A DNA stretch of 64,000 bases. Origin: Anaerolineales bacterium (GTDB lineage: Bacteria; Chloroflexota; Anaerolineae; 4572-78; J111). Position 1 is the first letter of the stretch; every line of letters begins with the position of its first letter. The stretch spans positions 34,822-98,821 of the forward strand of contig JACKAT010000018.1 in assembly GCA_020634935.1 (NCBI GenBank). Reading direction: 5' to 3'. Below the pieces are notes generated by a model that saw only the letters and a program-made list of their open reading frames with translations, had not been told where the DNA came from and did not search any database. A program made the translations under genes and the position numbers. Positions 28,242 through 36,160 of the stretch are shown in pieces.

Positions 28242-28557
28242 TTGGCCGCCAATCGTCGCCCGTTACTAGTAACGGGTCTTCATTGGCCGCCAATCAACGC
28301 CTGTTACTAGCAACGGGTCTTCATTGGCCGCCAATCAACGCCTGTTACTAGTAACGGGTCTTCGTTGGCCGCCAATCATCGCCTGTTACTAGCAACGGGT
28401 CTTCGTTGGCCGCCAATCATCGCCTGTTACTAGTAACGGGTCTTCGTTGGCCGCCAATCAACGCCTGTTACTAGCAACGGGTCTTCGTTGGCCGCCAATC
28501 ATCGCCTGTTACTAGCAACGGGTCTTCGTTGGCCGCCAATCAACGCCCGTTACTTGA
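28242..28557. repeat. 41-bp tandem repeat array, about eight units
   Basis: Units start at 28242, 28283, 28324, 28365, 28406, 28447, 28488 and 28529, each exactly 41 bp and opening TTGGCCGCCAATC. Each contains a palindromic CGTTACTAGTAACG core that varies between ACTAGTAAC and ACTAGCAAC. There are no spacers, so it is a minisatellite and not a CRISPR. It lies between ureF and the reverse-transcriptase remnant. Confidence 0.9.
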
Positions 28558-28589
28558 GACCTATAAGGTTTTGAAAACCTTATAGGTCT
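28558..28589. repeat. GACCTATAAGG palindrome, copy 1
   Basis: GACCTATAAGGTTTT and its inverse form a closed hairpin of 32 bp. A second exact copy stands at 29303-29334, so the pair brackets the reverse-transcriptase remnant and template repeat. Confidence 0.75.
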
Positions 28590-28592
28590 GGC

Positions 28593-28772
28593 CTACCGAA
28601 CGGGATGGTCGGCAAAGACGTGCTCACGCAAGCCCCAGGTATCGGCGTAGCGGACGTGGTTGATCCAGCCCTGCACCGAGGCGTCGAGTTCGGCAAAGGT
28701 GATTTGGCCGGCGGCGTACCGGTCGAGGTTGTCTTTCAACCGTGCGGACGGGATATCTCTGCGCCTTCTCTA
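28593..28772 (-). pseudogene. Remnant of a diversity-generating retroelement reverse transcriptase (C-terminus only)
   Basis: About 58 codons remain, ending at TAG 28593-28595. The peptide reads RLKDNLDRYAAG, then FAELDASVQGWINHVRYADT and WGLREHVFA. This is the characteristic tail of DGR and group-II-intron-like reverse transcriptases (a YxAG...W..H..HADTW pattern). An in-frame TAG at 28770-28772 stands directly upstream. The YxDD palm and finger regions are absent: only about 120 bp separates this piece from the template repeat, where a gene of about 1 kb is expected. The canonical order variable protein, template repeat, RT is kept. Recognition rests on the motif pattern, not a search. Confidence 0.75.
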
Positions 28773-28894
28773 TGATATCCGCCTCGGCCGGCTAAGCGTA
28801 CTCAACCGGCACTTCCGGAAGCCTTGGCCTCTGCTAAAAGAGGGCGGCTCGCTCCGGTGGAAACCACCGTCGCCGTTGGAATAAATGGAGGAGT

Positions 28895-29014
28895 GGGCCG
28901 ACACACCCGAAAACCGTTGTTGTTGTTACGGTTGTTTGGGTTGTTGTTGTTGCGATACGCCGCGCGCGCGTTGTTTTGATTGTTGTTCCAGGAGCCGCCG
29001 CGCACCACCCGCCG
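28895..29014 (-). repeat. DGR template repeat (TR)
   Basis: This 120-bp segment matches the variable repeat at 29437-29556 without gaps. All 20 differences occur where the coding (minus) strand of this copy has A. It is full of AAC/AAT codons and would read GGSWNNNQNNARAAYRNNNN and then PNNRNNNNGFR, the hallmark of a template. The copy is probably noncoding: the surrounding ORF (28802-29119) has no homology beyond the repeat. It would be transcribed and reverse-copied with adenine mutagenesis into the variable repeat. Confidence 0.93.
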
Positions 29015-29110
29015 AGCTGCCTCACAGAGAACCCCACAGCGTTGTTTCGCTGCGGGGGTATTATACTCACCGGTAATGATTTGGGCCAAGACCGGAGAGG
29101 TCAGAAATAG

Positions 29111-29290
29111 AACCGCCAAGACGCCAGGTCGCCAAGCTTTCTTTCATTAAATTTTCTTGGCGGTCTTGGCGTCTTAGCGGTTCCTGATTGCCCTGTATTG
29201 ATGTTGCACCGATAAAACAACAACGGATTGTGGAAAGCAACGGATAAGACGAGCCAAAATCCGTTTCTTTCGTCAATCCGTTGTTGTCTA
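29111..29290. repeat. Two inverted-repeat blocks between TR and VR
   Basis: 29111-29186: AACCGCCAAGACGCC on the left with GGCGTCTTAGCGGTT on the right. 29217-29290: ACAACGGATT and inner arms with AATCCGTTGTTGT on the right. No accessory avd-like ORF is seen here, where DGRs often place one. Confidence 0.55.
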
Positions 29291-29302
29291 TTTTGAGGCC
29301 AA

Positions 29303-29334
29303 GACCTATAAGGTTTTGAAAACCTTATAGGTCT
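29303..29334. repeat. GACCTATAAGG palindrome, copy 2
   Basis: An exact second copy of the 32-bp palindrome at 28558-28589. Confidence 0.75.
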
Positions 29335-29350
29335 CGATCAAAAAAATCGA

Positions 29351-29400
29351 TTCGCCTCCGGCGAAAGGGGCTAGCGCTACGCGCTTGCGGCTTCGCCGCA
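29351..29400. other. Paired GC-rich hairpins just past the variable gene
   Basis: TTCGCCTCCGGCGAA (29351-29365) and TGCGGCTTCGCCGCA (29386-29400) are short hairpins 25-75 bp beyond the stop codon of the variable protein. DGRs commonly need a small hairpin or cruciform at this place for efficient retrohoming. The role here is inferred from position. Confidence 0.5.
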
Positions 29401-29424
29401 CCGCCCCAAGCAGTGATCAGCGAA

Positions 29425-32400
29425 TCATAAAGAAGGGGGCCGACACACCCGAAAACCGTAGCTGCTGCTACGGTAGCTCGGGAAGCTGAAGTAGCGAAAC
29501 GCCGCGCGCGCGATGCTTTGAATGTAGAACCAGGAGCCGCCGCGCACCACCCGCCGCGCGCTAGAACGCATGTTTTCTTGGGCCGCGTCCGGGGCCGGCT
29601 GCTCATAATCAGTTAGACACCATTCCCAAACGTTGCCGCTCATCTCTTCCACGCCGTACGAACTGACTCCCTCCGGGAAAAGGCCAACGGCGCTGGTTTG
29701 CCCAAGGCCGGTTGCAGATGTGTTCCCTTTCGCCGCGTCAAACTTACCCACATAAGGATATTCGCGCCCATCCGAACCGCGGGCCGCTTTTTCCCACTCG
29801 AATTCTGTCGGCAAGCGCACGGCCCAGGCCGTGATGTCGTCCAGATCATAGCCGCCGCCTAAACGCCACGAGAGCCAGCGGCAGAAGGCAATGGCGTCGT
29901 ACCAACTGACCCGCTCGCGGGGATGGTTCCAAAATTTAAATCGCTGGTCGCCCGGGTTGCTCTGATTCTCATGCCGATATTTGTCGTCGGCCAGACCAGC
30001 CCACCAACGCGGGTCTTTAAAACCCTCACGGTCATCAATGAAAGTCTGGAACTGGGCGTAGGTGATCGGGTAGCGGCTGATCTCGAACGGGGATAGGCCG
30101 GGGTGTTTTTCATCTTGATAGGTCCACGGGCCGTCATCGGGGATTAGCACCCAGTCGATGTCGGGCAACATAATGCCATTACGTATAATTGTACCGCCCC
30201 CTGTTCTTGGATCATGCCCGGCGATTTGACGGCCGTACTCAGCCCGTTCTTTTGGACTGTAACGGGCAATCCGACGCACAAATGCCTGAGTAACGGCGTT
30301 ATTACCAGACTTACCCAATTCATCGAGCGCTTGCTGAGCGGGTTTAGCCACGGATGAATCGATATCAAGAGCAAGTTTGGCTAACTGGTCGATGACCCGC
30401 GCTCGGGGCAGTTGGAGCAAAGCTTGGACGGCGCTGCGGCGGTCTTGGACATTATCGGAGTCGACCAGCAATTCCGATTTGGCCTGGATGATTCGCTCGG
30501 TTTCCGGGTCTACTTGACGGCCCTCTTGGACACACCACCAGGCCAGCCAGGGGTTGATCTCGGCCACTTTCTGAGCCAAGGTGTTGGGGTTGTCGGTCAT
30601 TCCGGCCAATTGAATAAAGGTTTCGGCCCACCAAGCCTCAGCCGCCCGGTCTAAAATACTCACTTCTGGTTTTGCCACTAAGCGTTGCCACCAAGACAGC
30701 GGCGGCTTATTAATAGTTTGCTCGACCGTCGCTTTGATGGCGCGAGCGGCAAAATGTTCCTGGACTGTTTGGTGCGGGGCAAAGCGGATGATATCTTCGC
30801 CTTGCAATAATCCGTTGACCAACAATGCCTCCAGGATTGGTTCGTCGGAAATAACGGCTTGCACTTGTTGGCGCGTCCAGGATACGGCTTCGTCCCGGTG
30901 CATGGCCAGCGCCAGCGCCTCGAGCGCCCGCAGCCGTTTAGCTTTGGAGACGGCTTTATTCAGCTTACGGTCATCGTCGCGCCGCAGCATGCGGATAATA
31001 AAATTGGCATATAGTTCCCCGCGATTTCCCGGAATACGGCCGCGGGTTTCCAGCCACGCCTCCTTGATTAACCACAGCAGCAGCGGCGTTGAGGCCAGGC
31101 CGCGCATGCGGTCATCCAGGCGTCGCCAAAGGGCTGCGGCTTCGCTCTGCTCAAGATGGGCCGCTAAATAGGTTTGAGCCTGGGTCTCGGTGATCGCCTG
31201 GATAACGACCGTTTCGGCGTCGAAACTACCCCAGTGCAGGTCGCGCCAGCCCTCATCCTGGATACGGCTGGTAACCACCATCGGATGGCTCGGATAGGTT
31301 AACGACATCTGTCTTATTTCATGGATAACCGCCTCGCGATGTTGGGGCCGCACTTCGTTTAAACCATCCAGCAGCAGATAAAACGTAAAGGGCATGTCAT
31401 GGAGAAAACGCTCGGTATCCGGGGTGGATTGCAGCGTATCGCGGAGCGATTGCTCATCGCTTTCCAACAGCTTGAGCCGCACCCATTCCAGTAACGCCGC
31501 TCCCTCATATTCACGCAGGTTGATGATCACCGGCACAATCGGCGGGTCGTTGCCGGCCAACTCCCAAGCGAGGCGCTCCAAGGCGACGCTTTTGCCCATA
31601 CCCGGTTCACCCAGGACGATGGTCCGCTTGCCGCGCCACAAACGATACAGTAGGTTTTCGCTCCGGCCCCGGTTAAGCCCTTCGTCATAAGGACTGGCGT
31701 GAATGGGCAGTAACTTGGCTTGCTCTTGAATGTAATGATCCAATCCCCACGGCGCTTCGGCCAGGCGGGCAATCAGTTTTTGACAATAGCCGGGTAAGCC
31801 GGCCTGGGGACTGGGTAAATCGGCCAGCAGTTCAGGCAGGGCTACGTCATAACCAACTCTAAAATCCCGATACTGAATGCCAGCCAATAACCGCTTATAG
31901 GTCTTTTGATCATCGGGGGACTTCAAGTTTTTAACGATCAATGGAATGATAGGCTTAGCAAATTCCCTGGCCTTCTGTACTTCGAGCGCTACCCACTCAG
32001 ACTTCATCGCGTTGGGGGTCACTACGACCAGGATCACGGCTGAGGCGTGAATCCCATCGACAATCGACTGTCGCCAGACCTCGCCGCCTCGAATCCCGGC
32101 AAAATCGAGCCAGACGATGTGGCCCCGCCGCCGCAAATCCTCGCCCAGACGATCAACAAACGGCCGGTCTTCGTGAGCGTACGATATGAAGATGTGATCG
32201 CGCAGGCGCGGGTTGGGTGAGGGAGGAGGTAGGGTGGGGCTATCTTTTTCATATCCCTTAGGGCTAGATTCTTTAATTAAGTCCAGAAGTCTCTCAAAGC
32301 GGTCTTTTCGTTCAGCGTATTCAATCAGCCGATCTATAACCTGATCTTTGCCCATCCCTTGAGACAATTGCTCATAGACCGGTCTAAAATCAGGCTCATC

Positions 32401-32502
32401 ATAGCATAGGCGGCGAAGTTCTCCATCAGTAAAACTCTTTGTGAGTAGGGTCCGGATATTCTTGATATTAAACTTCTGGGCATTGGATTGCTTTTCGGAC
32501 AT
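29425..32502 (-). CDS. DGR-diversified EAD1-TIR-NACHT-FGE/C-type lectin protein
   Basis: A 1025-residue conflict-type protein. Residues about 10-80 form a death-like effector-associated domain (EAD1: IRTLLTKSFTDGELRRLCYD, SQGMGKDQVIDRLIEYAERK). Residues 102-230 form a TIR domain (HIFISYAHEDRPFVDRL; probable catalytic Glu in SEWVALE). A NACHT/STAND NTPase follows, with Walker A GEPGMGKS (298-305) and Walker B FYLLLDGLNEV. The C-terminal 250 residues are an FGE-sulfatase/C-type-lectin fold (VRLPTEFEWEKAARG, EMSGNVWEWC) ending in the variable repeat at residues 983-1022. The likely logic is that the lectin end senses a diversified ligand, NACHT oligomerises, and TIR or EAD-recruited partners act. 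No signal peptide. Function is inferred from domains. Confidence 0.9.
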   Translation of the reverse strand: MSEKQSNAQKFNIKNIRTLLTKSFTDGELRRLCYDEPDFRPVYEQLSQGMGKDQVIDRLIEYAERKDRFERLLDLIKESSPKGYEKDSPTLPPPSPNPRLRDHIFISYAHEDRPFVDRLGEDLRRRGHIVWLDFAGIRGGEVWRQSIVDGIHASAVILVVVTPNAMKSEWVALEVQKAREFAKPIIPLIVKNLKSPDDQKTYKRLLAGIQYRDFRVGYDVALPELLADLPSPQAGLPGYCQKLIARLAEAPWGLDHYIQEQAKLLPIHASPYDEGLNRGRSENLLYRLWRGKRTIVLGEPGMGKSVALERLAWELAGNDPPIVPVIINLREYEGAALLEWVRLKLLESDEQSLRDTLQSTPDTERFLHDMPFTFYLLLDGLNEVRPQHREAVIHEIRQMSLTYPSHPMVVTSRIQDEGWRDLHWGSFDAETVVIQAITETQAQTYLAAHLEQSEAAALWRRLDDRMRGLASTPLLLWLIKEAWLETRGRIPGNRGELYANFIIRMLRRDDDRKLNKAVSKAKRLRALEALALAMHRDEAVSWTRQQVQAVISDEPILEALLVNGLLQGEDIIRFAPHQTVQEHFAARAIKATVEQTINKPPLSWWQRLVAKPEVSILDRAAEAWWAETFIQLAGMTDNPNTLAQKVAEINPWLAWWCVQEGRQVDPETERIIQAKSELLVDSDNVQDRRSAVQALLQLPRARVIDQLAKLALDIDSSVAKPAQQALDELGKSGNNAVTQAFVRRIARYSPKERAEYGRQIAGHDPRTGGGTIIRNGIMLPDIDWVLIPDDGPWTYQDEKHPGLSPFEISRYPITYAQFQTFIDDREGFKDPRWWAGLADDKYRHENQSNPGDQRFKFWNHPRERVSWYDAIAFCRWLSWRLGGGYDLDDITAWAVRLPTEFEWEKAARGSDGREYPYVGKFDAAKGNTSATGLGQTSAVGLFPEGVSSYGVEEMSGNVWEWCLTDYEQPAPDAAQENMRSSARRVVRGGSWFYIQSIARAAFRYFSFPSYRSSSYGFRVCRPPSL
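29437..29556 (-). repeat. DGR variable repeat (VR)
   Basis: The 120-bp counterpart of the template repeat. Coding-strand changes are all A to T or A to G (20 sites; none A to C). They alter 16 residues: 15 template Asn become Phe, Tyr, Ile or Ser, and one Tyr becomes Phe. One change is silent (CCA to CCG). The GC-rich 3-prime segment ending in GGTTTTCGGGTGTGTCGGCC is unchanged and fits an initiation-of-mutagenic-homing site. Confidence 0.94.
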
Positions 32503-32888
32503 CTGGGTATGTCGTGTCTCCTACGAAAACCCTCGTTGAAGGGGGATAGGTCTGTCACTGCATTATCTTTTTATATGAACGGAATTATGGCAAGAAGATG
32601 ACCGGTAGGACAGAGGATGAAATCGTAGCGTTCGAGGTCGAGTGAGGAGAAGTCGTTTCAAGGCCGGAAAACTACTTTTATTGTACCCGATGTCGGCTCG
32701 GAATGACAAGTGACGGTAGCTGGGGCATTTCAGCCGTGGGGCGAGATAGAAACACTGAGACACTGAATAGAATGATTTCATTGAATTTTGGCCTAAGACT
32801 CTAGGTTCCGCCTGAGGTTGGATTGATTTAAATAGTATCTAACCAAGCCACTTCTGACCAAAAAAGCAAGAAGTGGAGCCGGAAATCT

Positions 32889-32982
32889 AAACGCAAGGGG
32901 CGCAAATGACGCAAAAGTCGCCAACGCTTTTTATATTTCCTTTTGCGTCTCTTGCGCCTATAGCGTCTTTAGCGTTAAATCC
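32889..32982. repeat. AACGC-AAGGGGCGC inverted-repeat element
   Basis: Left arm AACGCAAGGGGCGCAAATGA with GACGCAAAAG pairs imperfectly with CTTTTGCGTCTCTTGCGCC and AGCGTT on the right. It is a noncoding dispersed-type element in the gap between the DGR gene and the oxidoreductase. The rest of 32503-33007 shows nothing I can assign. Confidence 0.5.
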
Positions 32983-33007
32983 TGTTTGGTTCCGGCTCGT
33001 CCGGGAT

Positions 33008-33137
33008 ATGACTTACGCAGTTGGGGGTATCGAACCAGGTGACAGTCACTTAGACGTGATAAATCGACTTGTTTGGGCTAACCGGACGTTTATTTTTGGC
33101 AAAAAGTGACTGTCACCTTTTGAACTGCGTAACTCAT
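33008..33137. mobile_element. 130-bp MITE-like element, copy 1
   Basis: Terminal inverted repeats ATGACTTACGCAGTT and AACTGCGTAACTCAT enclose an inner inverted pair GTGACAGTCACTT / AAGTGACTGTCAC. Interior sequence GTGATAAATCGACTTGTTTG is shared with copy 2. No transposase. Flanks read CCGGGAT and ATCCGG, extending the inverted ends. Confidence 0.75.
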
Positions 33138-33352
33138 ATCCGGCGCATGGAGTCTCAGGGACTTCATTATCCATCAGTGCTTTAGTATTTCAAATGATTT
33201 GGAAACAAAACCTCAAACCATCTATCCAACCAGCCAACTACCCAACCAACCCAATCGGTGTTATAATCGCAGCTCCACACTACAGCGACACCTGTAGGGT
33301 AAGTCGCTGACTTGCCCCAGCCTCGGACAAATCAGCGATTTGTCCTACAAAT

Positions 33353-33482
33353 ATGAGTTACGCAGTTCAAAGGGTGACAGTCACTTGGGTGTGATAAATC
33401 GACTTGTTTGGGCTAAACAAACATTCATTTTCAGCAAAAAGTGACTGTCACCTTGTCCGTTACACCCAACTGCATAAGTCCT
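33353..33482. mobile_element. 130-bp MITE-like element, copy 2
   Basis: Same length and layout as copy 1: ATGAGTTACGCAGTT at the left, a decayed AACTGCATAAGTCCT at the right, and the inner GTGACAGTCACTT / AAGTGACTGTCAC pair. It ends 30 bp before the start codon of the next gene and could affect its expression. Confidence 0.75.
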
Positions 33483-33511
33483 AACAAAATCTTTTTACAG
33501 AGGAGATAGCG

Positions 33512-34522
33512 ATGGCCCAAGATAGAGTAGCTTTATATTTACAGGACGCCCACGACTTGCGCGAGGGGATGAAGCTGGCCCAATATGCCGAGAAGAACAA
33601 CTTCGAGGCGGTTTGGCAGGCCGAGAGCCGGCTGGTGCGCGATGCCATTGTGCCGATGGCGGCCTTCGCGGCGGTGACCGAGCGGATTAAGGTCGGGTCC
33701 GGCGTGATCAACAACTGGACGCGGAACATCGGCCTGCTGGCAGCGACGTTTTTGACGCTGGATGACTTAGCGCCCGACCGCATTATCTGCGGTATCGGGG
33801 CCTGGTGGGATCCGCTGGCGGCCAACGTCGGCATCGAGCGGCGCAAACCGATGCTGGCGATGCGCGAAACCATCGAGGTCATGCGAAAGCTCTTGAATAT
33901 GGAAAATGTGACCTATGAGGGCGAGTTTCATAAGGTCAAAGGCATCGAACTGGATGTGGTCCACGGCCGGCGCGAACCGCGCCACGTGCCGATTATGATC
34001 GGCGCGACCGGGCCGAAGATGATGGAGATGACCGGCGCAATTGCCGACGGCGCGGTGCTGAACTACTGCGTGCCGCCTGAATATAATGAAGCTGCCTTAA
34101 ACCAGCTTAAAAAAGGGGCCGAGAGCGCCGGGCGAACGCTGGATGACATTGACCGGCCGCAACTGGTGGTCTGTTCGGTTGATAATGATAAAGCCAAAGC
34201 GTTGGACGGCGCGCGCTGGCTGCTAACCCAATATATCGCCCAACAGCCCCACATTACCAAAGCCAGCAACACGCCCCAGGAAACCGTGCAGCAAATCCAA
34301 TCGATTTTGGGCTGGCCGGCCACCAAAGAGCAGATTAAAGAGGCTATGAAGCTGGTGCCTGATGAACTGGTCCAGCACATCACCGCCAGCGGCACGCCAG
34401 AAGAGGTTAAGGCCAAGGTGCGCCAATATGTGGCTAACGGCTGCACCTGCCCCATTCTGTATCCGTTAGGCGACCCGTATTTGATGATTGAGGTTTTCTC
34501 GGATGGATACGGCAGCAATTGA
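33512..34522 (+). CDS. LLM class flavin/F420-dependent oxidoreductase
   Basis: A 336-residue bacterial-luciferase-like TIM-barrel protein. Features: EAVWQAESRLVRDAIVPMAA near the N-terminus, the GIGAWWDPLAANVGI block, MRETIEVMRKLLNMENVTYEG and VPIMIGATGPKMMEMTGAIA. This layout resembles F420-dependent methylenetetrahydromethanopterin-reductase-like proteins. AGAGGAG lies before the ATG. Substrate and cofactor (FMN or F420) are undetermined. It stands apart from the transporter genes, with its own terminator region downstream. Confidence 0.88.
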   Translation: MAQDRVALYLQDAHDLREGMKLAQYAEKNNFEAVWQAESRLVRDAIVPMAAFAAVTERIKVGSGVINNWTRNIGLLAATFLTLDDLAPDRIICGIGAWWDPLAANVGIERRKPMLAMRETIEVMRKLLNMENVTYEGEFHKVKGIELDVVHGRREPRHVPIMIGATGPKMMEMTGAIADGAVLNYCVPPEYNEAALNQLKKGAESAGRTLDDIDRPQLVVCSVDNDKAKALDGARWLLTQYIAQQPHITKASNTPQETVQQIQSILGWPATKEQIKEAMKLVPDELVQHITASGTPEEVKAKVRQYVANGCTCPILYPLGDPYLMIEVFSDGYGSN

Positions 34523-34550
34523 TAATGGATAATTGACAATTGACAATTGT

Positions 34551-34579
34551 TTGACAGTAATCGAAAAGTGTGTTAATTT
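34551..34579 (+). promoter_or_regulatory. Putative promoter for the first BMP transporter operon
   Basis: TTGACA (34551-34556), 17-nt spacer, TAATTT (34574-34579). A terminator-like hairpin begins about 23 nt after the expected start site. The -10 box is weak, so this is less certain than the glnN and urtA promoters. Confidence 0.45.
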
Positions 34580-34608
34580 CCTCACAAAGTGAATTCATCG
34601 AGCCGGGA

Positions 34609-34658
34609 AGCTCTCAGATTATGCTGATCATCAAGCGATAGTCTGGGAGCTTTTTTAT
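34609..34658 (+). terminator. Terminator-like hairpin before the BMP transporter operon
   Basis: AAGCTCTCAGATTAT pairs with ATAGTCTGGGAGCTT and is followed by TTTTTTATTTTT. It could end the oxidoreductase transcript or, with the promoter at 34551, act as a leader attenuator 306 nt before the permease. Confidence 0.65.
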
Positions 34659-34670
34659 TTTTATCGATAC

Positions 34671-34753
34671 AGGTGTCTGGCACTTTGGCTCAAATCGAGA
34701 ACGCGGTGAGGAATACAACGCTAGAATTACGGCGATAAAGTGCCAGTCACCTG
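34671..34753. repeat. AGGTGTCTGGCACTTT inverted-repeat element
   Basis: Arms AGGTGTCTGGCACTTT and AAAGTGCCAGTCACCT enclose about 50 bp. The arms match the hairpin at 25686-25733. Confidence 0.6.
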
Positions 34754-34820
34754 GCCTGCTGAATGTTTTTTGTCAAACTAATCAAATTGTTATATCTTAC
34801 GCTATTCGTAACTGCTTAGG

Positions 34821-34919
34821 CATGTCATTTCGTAGCCGAAGGCGGAGAAATCCCTACAGCATCAGGTTGCAACCATCCTTCTGGGGATTTCTCGCTCCTT
34901 CGTCGCTCGAAATGACATG
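34821..34919. repeat. GTCATTTCG inverted-repeat element, copy 4
   Basis: Opens CATGTCATTTCGTAGCCGAA and closes CGCTCGAAATGACATG, with GAGAAATCCC and GGGATTTCTCG as inner arms. It ends 45 bp before the permease start. Confidence 0.7.
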
Positions 34920-34963
34920 AGGACAGAGTAGTTACCGCTATTCACCTTCGCAAAGAGACCTGT

Positions 34964-36160
34964 ATGAAGCCTTCACTGTTCAAACGTGTTCAACTTGAGC
35001 GGATTATTGATGCCCTGCTGCCCCTGATTGCGGTCATTGGCGCGTTGCTGGTTGGCGCGGTGGTGCTGGTGCTGCTCGACACCGACCCGGTCGAAGCTTA
35101 CACGGCCATGTTTAGCGGCGCGTTCGCCAATAAAAACGGGCTGGCTGACACTATGGTCAAGGCTATCCCGCTGCTGCTGGTCGGCCTGGGGATTGTCATT
35201 GCCTTCCGGGCCAGCGTTATCAACATTGGGGCCGAGGGACAGTTGATTGTCGGGGCGCTAATTACCACTTACCTGGCCGTGGCCTTGGGCGATAGCTGGC
35301 CCAACTACCTGGTTATTAGCCTGTGTCTCGTCGCCGGAACCCTTATGGGCGCACTGTGGGCCAGTATCCCCGGCTATTTGAAAGCCTACCTCAACGTCAA
35401 CGAAATTCTCAGCACCATTATGATGAACCAAATCGCCATCCAAATCGGCTTTTTCCTGCTGCGCGGCCCGATGATCGATCCCAAAGAGGTCGAGGCCGGC
35501 ACCAACATCCCCCACTCGGCCCGGCTGCCGCGCCCAACCGACCTACCCCGCTTCACCGATGTCGCCGGCTGGTTCGGCTTCACCGATTCGGCCAAGGATT
35601 TGAATTTGACCGGCTTCTGGGGCGAACTCTACGGGCTGCTGGTTGAACCGACGCGCTTGCACACCGGGCTGTTCATCGCCATCCTCATGGCCATTCTCGT
35701 TTACGTCTTCCTGTGGCGAACGACCATCGGCTACCGTATCCGGGCGGTGGGGTTGAACCCGGCGGCGGCCCGGTACGCCGGCATCCAGGTACGGCGCACC
35801 GTTATTTTGTCGATGGGCCTCAGCGGCGCGTTTGCCGGCCTGGCCGGGGCGGTGGAAATTTTAGGGCTGCACCACCGCATGTTCGAGCCGCTGTCGGTCT
35901 CGGCCGGCTACGGGTTTTCCGGCATTGTGGTGGCGCTGTTTGGCAAACTACACCCAATTGGGGCCATCCCGGCCTCGATTCTGTTTGGCGGGCTGCTGGT
36001 GGGCGGTGATAAAATGCAGCGGGCGGTGCAAGTGCCGCAGGTCTTTGTCACCGCGCTGCTGGGCTTGATTGTGCTGTTTGTGGTGAGCAGTGAAATTTGG
36101 TCTCGACGCCGCGCCAAACGCCGGGTGGCGGCGCCAACAACGGCGGAGGAGAACGAATGA
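34964..36160 (+). CDS. BMP-type nucleoside ABC transporter permease 1, system A
   Basis: A 398-residue membrane protein of the YufP/NupP-like group. It has the family segment LGIVIAFRASVINIGAEGQL, the coupling-loop motif RAVGLNPAAARYAGI and GYGFSGIVVALFGKLHPIGA. These permeases work with a BMP lipoprotein and an RbsA-like double ATPase to import nucleosides or related purines. Its stop overlaps the next permease start (ATGA). Order in system A is permease, permease, binding protein, ATPase. Confidence 0.9.
   Translation: MKPSLFKRVQLERIIDALLPLIAVIGALLVGAVVLVLLDTDPVEAYTAMFSGAFANKNGLADTMVKAIPLLLVGLGIVIAFRASVINIGAEGQLIVGALITTYLAVALGDSWPNYLVISLCLVAGTLMGALWASIPGYLKAYLNVNEILSTIMMNQIAIQIGFFLLRGPMIDPKEVEAGTNIPHSARLPRPTDLPRFTDVAGWFGFTDSAKDLNLTGFWGELYGLLVEPTRLHTGLFIAILMAILVYVFLWRTTIGYRIRAVGLNPAAARYAGIQVRRTVILSMGLSGAFAGLAGAVEILGLHHRMFEPLSVSAGYGFSGIVVALFGKLHPIGAIPASILFGGLLVGGDKMQRAVQVPQVFVTALLGLIVLFVVSSEIWSRRRAKRRVAAPTTAEENE

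Noticed and set aside
28242..28557. CRISPR array
   Set aside because: The 41-bp units are directly adjacent with no unique spacers, and no cas genes are present.
28802..29119. ORF of 105 codons with Asn-rich FGE-like sequence as a real protein
   Set aside because: Homology stops at the borders of the 120-bp repeat, and the Asn run is the template-repeat signature. It is better read as the noncoding TR.
33008..33482. Intrinsic terminators rather than mobile elements
   Set aside because: The inner arms could form hairpins, but two copies of equal length with matching terminal inverted repeats fit MITEs better.
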